This document shows positions 22,221-34,146 of a stretch of 64,000 bases of DNA, piece by piece (the stretch's first letter is position 1; every line of letters begins with the position of its first letter). The stretch lies in assembly GCA_011033025.1 (NCBI GenBank), contig WFMF01000535.1, forward strand, positions 49,264 to 113,263. The letters run 5' to 3'. The notes beneath the pieces were generated by a model, which was not told the origin of the DNA, searched no databases, and saw only the letters and a program-made list of their open reading frames with translations. The position numbers were made by a program, and so were the translations under genes. This stretch comes from Beroe forskalii (taxonomy: Eukaryota; Ctenophora; Nuda; Beroida; Beroidae).

Positions 22221-25200
22221 CTATTCTGAGCGGCCTTTCTTAGCCGTCTCCACAAAGCCATCCTCTGAAGACTTGAGCTGGAGATAAGCCGTCTCGTTCA
22301 GAGCACTCTCCTGCATCTCCCTCGACCTGAAGAGATAAGCTTGGCAGTATCATTGATTATCAAGTTTAAGTTTACACACGTCTACAAATATAATTCAAAT
22401 CAAAAATTATCCCAGTTTTCTAATTCAAAGCCCACCCAAATGATTAAGTTATCACCCACAACGACTATCTAACGACTATCTAATCCACAACGACTATCTA
22501 ATCCACGTCATTAAACACCGATCGAACAAAAAACTGTAAAAAACATCATTACTCATCATTACTGATCATCATACATAATGGCTAAAGTTAAAAACGTATC
22601 AGTCAACACCACAAGCCGACATCAATATCCAGCCTAGTCTCTTCCACTCCAACAACTCACTCTCACCCACTCAACTAAAAATAAATAATAAAAAGAAATA
22701 ATAAAAAGAAATAATGAAATTTGAATTTAAGGTAAAATAAAAATGATAAATAATATTAAATAGAAATGCCTAAATAATGAATGAATATGAATAAATTATT
22801 TTTTCAGTTTGTCAGTTCAAAATCTCCGCAATTTAGTTTTGTTTTCTACTTTTCTAGTTCTATTTTTGATATTTGGATTTTCAAAATTTCTAAGTTTCCA
22901 AAATTTTCACAAAATTTCCAAATTTTCACAAAATTTCCAAATTTTCACAAAATTTCCAAATTTTCACAAAATTTCCAAATTTTCACAAAATTTCCAAATT
23001 TTCACAAAATTTCCAAATTTTCACAAAATTTCCAAATTTTCACAAAATTTCCAAATTTTCACAAAATTTCCAAATTTTCACAAAATTTCCAAATTTTCAC
23101 AAAATTTGAATTTTCAACTTTCGTTTTACGTTTTATATTCATGCTTTAATTCTTTCTTAGTTTTAATTCAATAAGTTTTGAGTTTTAATTATTTAGAGTT
23201 AAGTTTCAATTAATTGTGAATTTCAATTAGTTTTGAGTTTTAATTAGGTTTAAGTTTGAAGTTTTTGTTAGTTTTAAGTTTTAACTAATTTATCTTTTTA
23301 TTGGTTTGAAGTTTTGATTAGTTTTAAGTTTAAATTAGTTTTTGAGTTTCAATTGGTTTTGAGGTTTGATCAGTTTTAAGTTTTAACAGTTTGAGTTTTA
23401 AGAGTTTAAGCATTAAGTTTTATATCTCGGTCAAAGTATTTAGGTTATCAAAAGTAATCAAGGTAAAAGTTATTAATTAGGGTGAACTAATAAGAATAAG
23501 AAATTTGAGGTATTAAGTAAAAGTATTGGTAAAGAGTAAGTAATAATTTGATATGGATTATTAAAAATACGTAATTTGGGCTAATAAATAAAGGTAAATG
23601 GATAAGTAATGAAAAGTAAAAGATAAAGTAAGCAGTAACCTACTCAGAACTCACACCTCTTCCCTCACTCCCCTAAATACCCTAAAACTATAACAATAAA
23701 AGCAACCAATATCAGGAACCGTCAATCAAAAAATAAGAAACCATCATGCACATTAGTTGCAGCAACCCAAACAAACAAGCGATATCCTAAAATCAATCCT
23801 AAACGCCCCCTTCCCGATGTACTAAAAATCCTACAGTTAAAAGAGAGGCCAATCTAAATGCAACAGAGAGCGCAATTCTTGTTTCAACCAAAAGTTGAAA
23901 TACTCACAGCGGAATCCAGGATAGCTCGTAACTCCGCTCCCTCCTCGAATGAGAGTTCACCAGCTCTGATTTCTTGGTACAACTCCTGAGAAATTTATTG
24001 TTAGCTTCTAATGAAGATATCTATTATGAAGTGATGTCGACCCTGTAGAACGGTAAGGAATTTCACAATCAAAGTGAGGAAAATCAAAGTTGAAAATGTT
24101 GTTATTTTCATAGAAACAAATATAAAATCAATGAAATTATGCTACAATTAAGACAAAGGCCAATCTAAATGCAACAGAGACTAGAAAGCGCAATTCTTGT
24201 TTCAACTGAAAGTTAAAATACTCACAGCGGAATCCAGGATAGCTCGTAACTCCGCTCCCTCCTCGAATGAGAGTTCACCAGCTGTGATTTCTTGGTACAG
24301 CTCCTGAAAAAATTATTGTTAGCTTCTAATAGAAATACCTATCTGTTATGAAGTTATGAAGTGATTTTGACCCAATCAAACAAGAATTTCCCAATTAAAT
24401 TAAGGAATATCAGAGTTGAAAATTTAAGCCAACCTAAATGCAATAGAGAGCGCAATTCTTATTTCAACTAAAAGTTAAAATAACGGGTGATGACTAATTA
24501 TCTGGAATTATTTCAATGTATTCTTGTGGGCAAATCGAAATCATGTTAGAGCTCAAATATGATTATTCTGGATCCAAAAAGTCTGCTGATTCAGAATAAC
24601 ATCATGAGAAAATTTGAAAACCCTGTTTCCCCATGCTACTGGCCGATTTGTTTGAGAAGGTACAAAAAAAATCTTGCACAAAATCTAAATGACAATAATT
24701 ATCTCCAAAGTGTTATTTAAGCCTTACTATGGGATGATTCTGAGCAGGAGGGTCTCAAGAGTGACTGCAGTAAGTAGCATTACTAACTTATCCAGTGGTG
24801 ACCCTATGGAACCTAAAACGTGTTTGAAATCGTCAATTTTAGGATAATGTCACTTTCATAAAACTGCGATTTTTGAAAATTGTTAATCCACAATTCTGCA
24901 TACCAATGAATGGAAGTGGTCCAAAGACATGAGTTATGTTTAATGAGGTCCCTGCCATCAAATCTGAGTGTTCAGACCACCTAGGTCCTGTTCTAAGACT
25001 TTCTTAAGGCCTGGTGTAGCAAAAAAACACACACCTTTTTCCAGAAATTTGGCGTGATTTTAGCTCTAAAATCCAAGAATTTTCTTGATATTCAACGAAA
25101 TATGCATGTAGAGGTCTTCATTAGTGTCTCAGCTGACGAAGTTCATGAATAAACCTAGATGGCAACTGATGGGAACGCTCCTGTATGCAATTTTCCGATC

Positions 25201-26462
25201 ATATGTCAGGAAGTCAATCTTTGAATTTGTGCAAGATTTTTTTGTACCTTCTCAAACCAATCGGCCAGCAGCATGGGAAAACAGGGTTTTTAAATTTTCT
25301 CATGATGTTATTCTGAATCAGCAGACTTTTTAGGTCCAGAATAAGCACATCTGAGCTCCAACATGATCTCGATTTGCCCACAAGAATACATTGAAATAAT
25401 TCCAGATAAATAGTCATCACCCGTTACTCACAGCGGAATCCAGGATAGCTCGTAACTCCGCTCCCTCCTCGAATGAGAGTTCACCAGCTGTGATTTCTTG
25501 GTACAACTCCTGAGAAATTTATTGTTAGCTTCTAATGAAGATATCTATTATGAAGTGATGTCGACCCTGTAGAACAGTAAAGGAATTTCACAATCAAATT
25601 GAGGAAAATCAGAGTTGAAAATTAAGGCCAAAAATGCACCAGAGACTGCAATTCTTGTCTGAAAAGTTGAAACTTGTAATACTCACAGCGGAATCCAGGA
25701 TAGCTCGTAACTCCGCTCCCTCCTCGAATGAGAGTTCACCAGCTCTGATTTCTTGGTACAGCTCCTGAGAAATTTATTGTTAGCTTCTAATGAAGATATC
25801 TATTATGAAGTGATGTCGACCCTGTAGAACAGTAAAGGAATTTCACAATCAAATTGAGAAAATCAGAGTTGAAACTTAAGGCCAAAAATGCACCAGAAAC
25901 CGCAATTCTTGTCTGAACTATGAAAATATGAAAGTTAAAATACTCACAGCGGAATCCAGGATAGCTCGTAACTCCGCTCCCTCCTCGAATGAGAGTTCAC
26001 CAGCTCTGATTTCTTGGTACAGCTCCTGAGAAATTTATTGTTAGCTTCTAATAGAAATATCTGTTATGAAGTGATGTCGAACCTATGAAATAAGAATTTA
26101 CCAATTAAAGTAAGGAAAATCAAAAAAAAAAATGAAAAGAAATGAAATTATGGTAGTTCTACTCACAGCAAGTTCCGTGGCTGTTGATTGGTTCTCTCAG
26201 CCCATCTCTCTTCCAAAAGAGAACCGAGTTCCTCGTAACTAAAAGGTTATTGATATGAAACCGGGAAGTATAACAAATTGAACTTAGAAATTTAATCAGT
26301 TATCTATAATCATGAGTCCTGCAGTCCAATGAAACAAAAATAAGTTCAAAATAAGTCAAAATAACCTGAATAACTCACCTCGTAACTAAAAAGCAGCAGT
26401 AGAAGATTCTTCTGGGATACCCCAGTCTCCTCCCTCCATTTTGCTTCCTTTGGTCCCTGCAT
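22221..26462 (-). CDS. Right-arm copy of the 78-bp-repeat-exon gene (open end to end)
   Basis: Minus-strand exons: ATG at 26462 to 26379; 26231-26167; five A exons 26025-25948, 25764-25687, 25509-25432, 24303-24226 and 23985-23908; last exon 22326-22221. The sum is 645 nt (214 residues) with matching phases. N-terminus MQGPKEAKWREETGVSQKNL, then FSYEELGSLLEERWAERTNQ, then five near-identical 26-residue repeats in the frame SCTKKSELVNSHSRRERSYE, then SREMQESALNETAYLQLKSS and a basic end. The alternative frame of the A exons (ELYQEIRAGELSFEEGAELR) is also open. Most differences between A exons are silent in that second frame, so which frame is translated is not settled. No family recognised. 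The left arm has four A exons, this arm five. Confidence 0.6.
22896..23105. repeat. 18-bp AT-rich tandem repeat (right arm)
   Basis: About 11 copies of TTTCACAAAATTTCCAAAT, the inverted partner of 17870-18120. Two open frames of about 120 codons lie across it only because the unit length is a multiple of three. Confidence 0.9.
23908..26025 (-). repeat. Tandem 78-bp exons (right arm, five copies)
   Basis: Copies at 23908-23985, 24226-24303, 25432-25509, 25687-25764 and 25948-26025. Each has a GTGAGTA donor and a TCAG acceptor on the minus strand. The gap between the second and third is enlarged by a 942-bp transposon. Confidence 0.9.
24483..25424. mobile_element. Tc1/mariner-type MITE, TA duplication, at a splice donor
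   Basis: Ends ACGGGTGATGACTAATTATC / ...GTCATCACCCGT, with inverted repeats of about 210 bp (still matching at GAGAAGGTACAAAAAAAATC). It is flanked by TA at 24481-24482 and 25425-25426. The empty site AAAATACTCAC is present at the other A exons. The insertion lies 5 bases inside the intron and keeps GTGAGTA, so the donor survives. Confidence 0.9.
26232..26391 (-). repeat. Exon-end direct repeat around an intron (TTTTAGTTACGAG)
   Basis: On the minus strand the exon ending at 26379 closes with TTTTAGTTACGAG|GTGAG. The intron that follows closes with the same 13-mer TTTTAGTTACGAG (26244-26232), directly before the next exon. The left arm has TCCCTATCAG there instead. Confidence 0.85.
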
Positions 26463-26468
26463 CGTTTC

Positions 26469-28060
26469 CTGAAAAGAATTTCATGACAGAATAGCAGTTT
26501 AAGGTGAATGAAATAAGGTTCAAATTCAGCACTTCCGCCCCTATCCCCCCTTCCCCCTCCCCACTCCTTCTCTCCTCCTTCCTTCTCTGCTCCCTCTCTT
26601 CTTCAGCGTGCGATATACGTGCGTAATACGTGCGATAAACGTGCGTACTGCGTAACGTAATTACGAAATCCGTGCGAGTGAACGAACGAGATTGAGTGAA
26701 TGTGGTATGAGCGATGAAAGAGTGACGTGTAAGTCAGTCAGTCAGTCAGTCAGTGAGTGGGTGGGAATGATACATTGTCCATGGCTGACTCACCAAGTAC
26801 AATGCACAGCTGGGTTGGGCTGAGGGCACTGAGGTCCCCATCTTGAAACCCTGCCCTCCCTCCCAACTCTCTCAACCTTCCTCTCAGTCTCCAATCCGTA
26901 TTCCCTACCCAACCCCACCCAATAAAAGTTACAAATAGAATGAGAATAACACTGAAAATACTTAGCTTTGTTTCTGAAGAAGCATGAGAGACTCCTCTCT
27001 GAAATCATCCAGAAGCAGAGAGTGGCACCACAAATTAGAGGCAGCAACAGAATCCAGGACCACATCAGCAACCCTCTGAGAGGGTTCTCTTGACAGTCAG
27101 GGAGGATCTCGAAACAGGTCCCTGGGTGAGAATGGCTTGAGCAAATAGTGAATAAATCAATAAAACGAGATTCAAAATGAAGTAAAAAAGGGAATTTAAA
27201 TGTAAGAATATTGCACGGCAAAGAATAGAATGGTGTTGCTACGTGCATCGTGATGGATTGGCTAGATGTGGTTGGTGGCTGGTGCCCAGACAGGAGTCAC
27301 GAAATAAAGTTAAAAAGTTATTTTGGTCGCACAAATGCTCCGGTATACATCAAGCGTTAAGTTAACAAGTTCAAAAGAAGCAAGAATGAACAGAAATCCG
27401 AGCAAATAATTTAAAATACTGTACACTAATGAAGTCAAGTCATCGGAAGGAATGCATCGAAGTGTAACAGTTATAATGAAATATGCGTAGTTCAACAGTT
27501 GGGAAATACATCCATAAATCATAATACATCCATAAATCATAAGTATATGATCAGACGATGTACTATAGATTAGAATCGATACTATAGATTGGAATAGATA
27601 AAAGGATAAAGATTGTATCATGATAAAGCTTGAATTTTGATTATGAGCAAAGTTATAATTATGAAATTGTAGTCATAATCATTATTAATTAATTGAAGTT
27701 ATGAGTAATTAATTATTTAAAGTTAATTAAAAACATTACCTGCACTGTTCAGGAGCTCTGATGTTGAACGGATCAACACGCAACACGAGGCAGAGCAGCT
27801 CAGAGCAAATCAAAGAAACGATCGTGGCAATGAAGTGAGTGCTCTGTGGTAGCTACATCTGGCCTGAATACACCTGGCCGCGCGCTGATTGGCTGCAGCT
27901 TGAATACGTGACCTGAATCCGCGACTCCCATTGGTTAGAGATAATTGTACCATGGAGTTGTAGTTCAACCAATAGGAGCGCGCAATTCAGTTCACGTGAC
28001 ACGCCAACCAATCAGCGCGCAGCCAGCTGTCGAGCTGACCAATGAGAGCGTCAATTAAGG
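26469..28060 (-). promoter_or_regulatory. 5' region and promoter of the right-arm gene copy
   Basis: Mirrors 13380-15040. It holds the donor of the 5' exon at about 27738 (minus strand CTGAACAGTGCAG|GTAATG), CCAAT boxes, one CACGTG near 27993, and an upstream exon-like segment near 27010-27128. Small indels distinguish it from the left arm; TATGATTTATGGATGTAT is duplicated near 27510-27545. Confidence 0.5.
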
Positions 28061-29039
28061 CGTGTGAGCTAATTCAATTAAAATGTAATGAAGTGGAAAC
28101 ATAAAAACAACAGAATATTTAAGAAATTAAAAATTGAGGAAATAATTAAACAGTACTTGACTCTCATAACCAAAGTATCATAATTTAACAGTGAAATCTA
28201 TTGAAATGGAAACAACTTTGTTTCATTTGTGCTGTTTCGCGTCACAGACCACAGTCTTAGCTCGTCTATCATTTCATTTTCTCACGATAGGCATTTTAAA
28301 CTTGAAGTTGACAATCCTTTTCAACCCCGGAACGCGAGGTAGCGCTGCTGCTAGTTGTTTGTGCGCAGTTTTGCGAAACGCAGCAATTCTGCAACAATAT
28401 TGCCCGATTTCATAGGGCTAAACTTCCAGATAGAGTAATTTTGAAGTGGCCATTCGATAGAGCACAGCATAGGGAGTTCAGTGGTGAAAGAGATCATTTG
28501 AATACACCTCATGTCAGAAGTTATGATCAATAACACCTCGCGGCAGAAAACGGGGTTTCCAGTAGTGGCGTGTTCAACGATTCATTGTGAAGCTCAGGAA
28601 CATGTTTATCGAAAAATCTATGATCAACTAACAATGTAGAATTTTATCCTCTATATCGATTCTCGAAGGTCCCAAGTCTCTATCTTCAAAAATGTGATTT
28701 CTATAAAAAGAAACCATGAGATGGTGTAAAAAAGTACATTACTGTCTACGAATGAGGTACCGCTGCTCTGTAGGTACCCGCTTTGCTCCATTGCGCGCGT
28801 GATTCGACAGCGCAAATCAAGTTCCAGTGTATTTCTGTATACTTGATCGTGCGTGTGTTTGGCCCGTTACCAATTTTGCATGGTTTCTCGCTATTCCTCT
28901 CCGGTTTAAGGAGGCCTGTTAGCCAGTTTTGAGAAAAATTTATAAAGGTATGAAATTTTGGGATTTTTATAAAATATCCCCATATTTTCATTCCCACAAA
29001 GTTTTGAAATGACGTCATCATCATACGTTAACATGCGTA

Positions 29040-30135
29040 ATATTCCCCAAAGACTCACCTCATTGCCGGGCTTACCATACCCGGCTCCACCCCTAACGTT
29101 GGGCTTCACCAATGCGCCGGGATAACCCCGATACAGGGGCCAACCCGGACCAGACTCACCTCATTGCAGGGCTTCACCACCAGGCTCCACCAGACAGGCT
29201 TCACCAATGCCTTGGGATAACCCCGATACAGGGGCTCACCCTCACCAGACTCACCCTTACCTTGGGCTTCATCATACCACGCTCCACCGAACCTCGGGCT
29301 TCACTGATGTTCTGGCTCACCCTCCAAACATGGCATCACCCATACCAGGCTCCCCCTTAGCTTGGGCTTCCCTCACATAACATGAGCTCCCCATGTTACT
29401 AACGTGGGCTCCCCCGTACTAATTTAGGCTCCCCCAAATCCTCCACTATTTGAGATCTCCATACAATTACAAACTTGGGGCCCATACAAACTCGGGCCTC
29501 TACAAACTCAGGCTCCACCACATTCTTGGGCTCCAAATTAGGACAGACTGGGAAAACACCGATTTTCAAAACATGGAAGCATAAGGAAACACTATTCCGA
29601 ATCATAACCATCGACCAAACCTAACCGTTTATGGTTAGGATAAGGTTTAACCACGAATGTTAGGGTTGCAGTTGGGATGTAAGACAGAAAATAAAGCTTC
29701 CACTTCTGTTACCACTTTTTGAAAATCGATGTTCTTCAATTTGACCAATTTAGTATGGGGAATCAATATGGGGGGGAATTAATATGGGAGATTGGGGGAG
29801 CCCAATACGGGGGATTAGAGCCCAATTTATAGTATTGCATTGGGGATCCGAAGTTTTGTATGGGAGCCCAAATTAGTGGGGAGCCCAAATTAGTGGGTGA
29901 GCCAAAATTAAAACGGCTGAGCTCAAGTCATGGGGGACACTGGGGAGCCCAAGTTATGTGGAGCCCAAATTAGTTGCATGGAGGACCCCAAATTAGTATG
30001 GGGAAAATTAGTATGGCGAGCCCCGAGTTTATATATGGGAAATGGGAGCCAAGTTAATATGGGGGAGCATGAGTTAATACGGGGGGGAGCCATACAGGGA
30101 GGATTATATATAGGTGGGCGGGCATGGTGAACTGT
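29040..30135. repeat. Degenerate GGCTCC/GGAGCC repeats inside the 4.5-kb element
   Basis: Units like CAGGCTCCACCAGACAGGCT and GGCTTCACCAATGC run to about 29540. From 29750 the same theme appears inverted as TATGGGGGAGCCCAAATTAG. The halves are partly complementary, so this block may form a loose foldback. No coding signal. Confidence 0.6.
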
Positions 30136-30412
30136 AAGCCTGCCAATGAGAGTCTAGTTTGGGCTGGGCAAATGTATACTGTATAATAGAGGTGAGCCCC
30201 GGAAAATTAGGGCAATACTAAGATTTAGGGAAGCGCTGTTTTGGGAAGCTCTTGTAAGAGGTAATCCCATGTGTAAGGGAAGCTTGGGTAATGGGTATGA
30301 TATGGGTGTCGCTGTTAAGATCATATACGTGTTACCAGTCGATGTTATTCCTTGGCTTCCATAACAACTAACTCCCCTATTTGAATGGGCTTCCATATTG
30401 TACACTGCATTG

Positions 30413-30870
30413 AGGGTGCGCCAAAAGTATAACCCCTTGCTTTTTTGATCATTCGAAAAATACAGCAGATATTTCGATTCTGTAAAAAGTTTCTTTAAAT
30501 ATAACCAAAGAATGGCGGATTCTGAGATTTTTAGGTTGCTATGACAACAATAGCAACCACACGAGTCCCATAGCAACCGACCTAAACATTGAAGATTTTT
30601 GGCGTTTTGACATATGAATCCGGAGTAATCAAAACAGAAATTTGGTCTACAGTAGATCCAAATGTGTCAAAAAATGCCAAAAATCTTCAATTTTAAGTCG
30701 ATTGCTATGGACACCCGTGTGGTTGTTATGGTTGTCATAGCAAATTAAAAATCTTCAGAATCCGCCATTTTTGGTTTAAATTTAGAGAAACTTTTTACAG
30801 AATCGAAATATTCAAGCCGTATTTTTCGAATGATCAAAAAAGTAAAAGGGGTCAAGACTTGGCACACCCT
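30413..30870. mobile_element. Hairpin MITE (AGGGTGCGCCAAAAGTATAA ends)
   Basis: The left half (30413-30610) is the reverse complement of 30665-30870 almost throughout, including TTTTTTGATCATTCGAAAAA and TTCTGTAAAAAGTTTC. It is nested in the 4.5-kb element. Confidence 0.8.
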
Positions 30871-31380
30871 GTAAGATTAAGTTAATGTACCAAAATGCCA
30901 TATGTAGAATTAATTGATAAATTGACATTGAATTTGGTGTCAATAAATAAATACATTGTCAACAATACTTGCTGTAAATTACGATACTTGGTAGTTGGTG
31001 TCAATCATACTTGGCGTCAACTATACTTGGTGTCAACTTATTATACTTTGTGTCAACTATAGTTCAAGTAAACATTGAACATTTATTCTGGTGTCAACCA
31101 CACTTTTCGCTGTTGTCAAATATGCTTACCCAATTAGTACTGGCTTACCAAACTTTTACTTTTTTATTTCTTCCGATAGATCTGAACTGTATTATCGTAG
31201 CCTTGGTAATCTCGATATACCCATAATCATGTACCCCTTCACACGTGCCCAATTACAAAACACACAAAAAGATGCGAATCCTATACACACAATGACACAG
31301 CGCCCATAAACACATTTAAAGCATTTCTAGATTGTAATCAAAATATTGAATGAATACTCAAGCTTCAGCCTTCTTCATTT

Positions 31381-32118
31381 ACTCTAGTTAGTCACTATAG
31401 TTTAGTCAAAATGTTATTTTGCAAAGTCTGCTCTGGACCAGCTGCAGAGGAATTAGCCCAGCTGCCGTTTTTCGACCCCATCATTGAAGACGAGCAGCAC
31501 TTCCTAGTCAGCTGCCCTGCCTACCACCCACAAAGGCTTGATTTGGAAGAGATTCCTAAGTCTGCATTACTGTCCTGGGAACCCAGTCGACTTCAGGGGT
31601 TATTCCAAAAACCATGCATGGTACCTTTTGGGAAATTTGTGCACAGACTGATGAGCATCCGCTTCCCTCGACCTTCCTCTGATGGACAAGGCGCTAAAGA
31701 ACTGACAGCAAAAGGAACTTAAAGATTTCCCAGAATCTCGGCATCAGCATTTTCAGACCTAGGCAACATAGACACTCTCATATTAGCATGAACATTATAG
31801 TTTTCAAATTAACCCTCCGTGATTTTATAAAGATTTTTCCTAATAGGTTTCCATGAGATCATTTTATCATATTTTTTGCACTGGTTTCAATTTATACTTT
31901 GGCCTTAAGCGTTTTAGCTTACCTTTTTAACGCTTTTTCCGTTTTAACTATGCATACATTTGTCCTTTTGGGGTTTTAAGGGTGTTTTCTTAACATTTAA
32001 TCTTCTTCCGTAGATATATCTTTTTTTTTTAAATATTTTTGTTCGGTCTGACGTCGCAATATTTAAGTTTTTGAAGTGACAAGACTGTAAATATTATTCT
32101 TATTCTTATTCTTTTGCA
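31381..32118 (+). mobile_element. 3' end of a non-LTR retrotransposon (RT C-terminus)
   Basis: The frame 31411-31722 encodes CKVC ... DEQHFLVSCPAYHPQR, matching the C-terminal zinc-knuckle motif (C-x2-C ... E-D-E-x-H-F-L-x-x-C-P-x-Y) seen at the end of LINE reverse transcriptases. The 3' UTR ends in a TTATTCTTATTC tail near 32110. The 5' part of the RT is absent, as in 5'-truncated copies. It differs from the ATTTCT-tailed family. Confidence 0.8.
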
Positions 32119-32911
32119 GGTACCAAAATAGTACATCAGTTAAATGTCTATACTATACAGGGATTACTGAACTAGTACACAGCATGATTTAATCAAAAAA
32201 GTCACGTGTAAAAGTTGAAAGGAAGGCGAAAGCTATGCAAAATAGGTAACGGGAAAAGCTCACGCACGAGCTAGTACACAGAAATAAACTGAACTTGATT
32301 TGCGCTGTCGAATCACGCGCGCAATGGAGCAGCGGTACCTACAGAGCAGCGGTACCTCATTCGTAGACAGTAATGTACTTTTTACACCATCTCATGGTTT
32401 CTTTTTATAGAAATCCACATTTTTGAAGATAGAGACTTGGGACCTTCGAGAATCGATAGAGGATAAAATTCTACAATGTTAGTTGATCATAGATTTTCGA
32501 TATCATGTTCCTGAGCTTCACAATGAATCGTTGAACACGCCACTACTGGAAAACCTCGTTTTCTGCCGCGAGGTGTTATTGATCATAACTTCTGACATGA
32601 AAGGTGTATTCAAATGATCTCTTCACCACTGAACTCCCTATGCTGTGCTCTATCGAATGGCCACCTTCAAAATTACTCTATCTGAAGTTCAGCCTATGAA
32701 ATCGGGCAATATTGTTGCAGAATTGCTGCGTTTCGCAAAACTGCGCACAAACAACTAGCAGCAGCGCTACCTCGCGTTCCGGGGTTGCTTTTGAAGCAGT
32801 GATCTATATCGAGATCCAGTACTTCGGTTGTGTCAATGTGTCCTGTGTCAGATGGTGAACCTGTTACCGGAACAGTTTCCCATATTTGCTGCCTGACAGG
32901 GCAATGTTTTA

Positions 32912-33791
32912 CCTTAGTACATGAAATTAAGTAAGCAGAAAATTAAGCACTCCAGCCGCCAAAAATGCTTAATTTGATGTAACTTAGTAATGTGCTTTCT
33001 TAATTAAATGGTCCGACATTATATGCGTTCTTAATTTATTTCAGAATCAAATCAAAACGAGCACCGCCCATATTTAACCATGTCATGAGATAATCAGACA
33101 AAGAAATGTGATGCAGTCAGCAGTAGTGATACGCCAGTTATCCATTAAGGATAGTCAGCTGACTTCATCACTTAATATCGTGATAGTCGAAATCACAAAG
33201 AATTTCACTCTAGATCTCACTGTGAACAAATCTTTGAAGTTTTTTTGAGCAAAAGGAATTTTCGACATATTTTTCAAGTTCTCTTGCAGAAATCGTTGCC
33301 AATATTCCTACCAGTACCATGGATATTGCAGATACTAAAGTAGATATACTCTGATTAAGTAAGCTCAAGCCCTTATACGCACGAGCAATCTCCAAGTCTT
33401 ATGGTTTCTTTAAAACATAAGAAGCAAGGAAGATAATAATCAATGGGTGAAAGGGAGCTGGTATTCTCAGAGCGATTCAGGAGTGTAGGAATCCATCAGT
33501 AGACTAGCTACTAGATCCGTTCTCAAACATTCAAATTTGTGATTAAGAACTTAAGAAGCCCAATGGATCATTAATATGTACTTAATAACAAAATTTTGTT
33601 ACTTATTAAATGAAAATGATCTCATTCTTGCTGCCGAAATTTAACTCGAATTAATTACGTGCAGGAAATTAAGAAAGCATTAAATTAAGTAGCATAAAAT
33701 TAAGCACTGAGGTCACAAAAAATGCTTAATTTGGTGCTGCGTAATATTGTGCCTTCTTAATTTTCGGAGTTCTTAATTTCCTGTACTAAGG
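32912..33791. mobile_element. 880-bp TA-flanked element (CCTTAGTAC ends)
   Basis: Ends CCTTAGTACATGAAATTAAG / CTTAATTTCCTGTACTAAGG, with further inverted AAATTAAGCACT...AATGCTTAATTT blocks. TA lies on both sides (32910-32911 and 33792-33793). The left palindrome arm shows the empty site (TTTTAAACCC, near 12865 inverted). A 61-codon minus-strand frame inside has no recognisable domain. Tc1/mariner-like by target site. Confidence 0.9.
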
Positions 33792-34146
33792 TAAACCCTT
33801 AAAAATTAATTCACTGAAAAAGTGCGTATACTGCCCATCATTTCACCATAAACAGTATTCTTTTCGTCATGCTTTGGCACTTGGAAATCTGGTTCTGAGA
33901 AGTTTATGACTGGCTTTTATCGAAACGTGTATCAGGTATTTTGCTTGCACTATAACCCCCCAGTTATTCCATTCTAATTTTATTCATCAACTTTGCAGAA
34001 CCCTGAACCAAAACCTTAAAGAGTAACAGCTATGGAGAATTGCAACTATAATTTCAAACGTTTGTTTTATCGAAAAACTCGAAAAGCCAAAACTGACCAA
34101 CAGATATACATATTCATATGTTGAATGTTCCGAAAGCCAAATCCTG

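Larger units (their letters stand above)
28322..32787. mobile_element. 4.5-kb element with 500-bp inverted ends and CTTTT duplication
   Basis: Left end CAACCCCGGAACGCGAGGTA (28322) and right end TACCTCGCGTTCCGGGGTTG (to 32787). The arms match for about 500 bp (to about 28830 and from about 32285). It is flanked by CTTTT at 28317-28321 and 32788-32792. The left arm of the palindrome keeps the empty site AATCCTTTTGAAG (near 12995, inverted). No transposase is seen inside. The interior holds GGCTC-rich degenerate repeats, a MITE and a LINE 3' end, so it is a non-autonomous composite. Superfamily not assigned. Confidence 0.85.
21360..34075. repeat. Right arm of the giant palindrome
   Basis: Reverse-complement partner of 12577-20040. 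It is about 5 kb longer because of three datable insertions: 24483-25424, 28322-32787 and 32912-33791. Each interrupts sequence that is continuous in the left arm. Confidence 0.9.

Noticed and set aside
22781..23174. Two open frames of about 120 codons coding KFPNFHKISKFSQ repeats
   Set aside because: Produced by an 18-bp AT-rich tandem repeat. The mirror copy in the left arm does not keep the same frames.
26790..27248. Minus-strand frame of 152 codons and its left-arm counterpart 14401-14682 as a gene
   Set aside because: The two arms do not keep the frame at equal length, splice signals fall inside it, and it lies in the 5' region of the repeat-exon gene.
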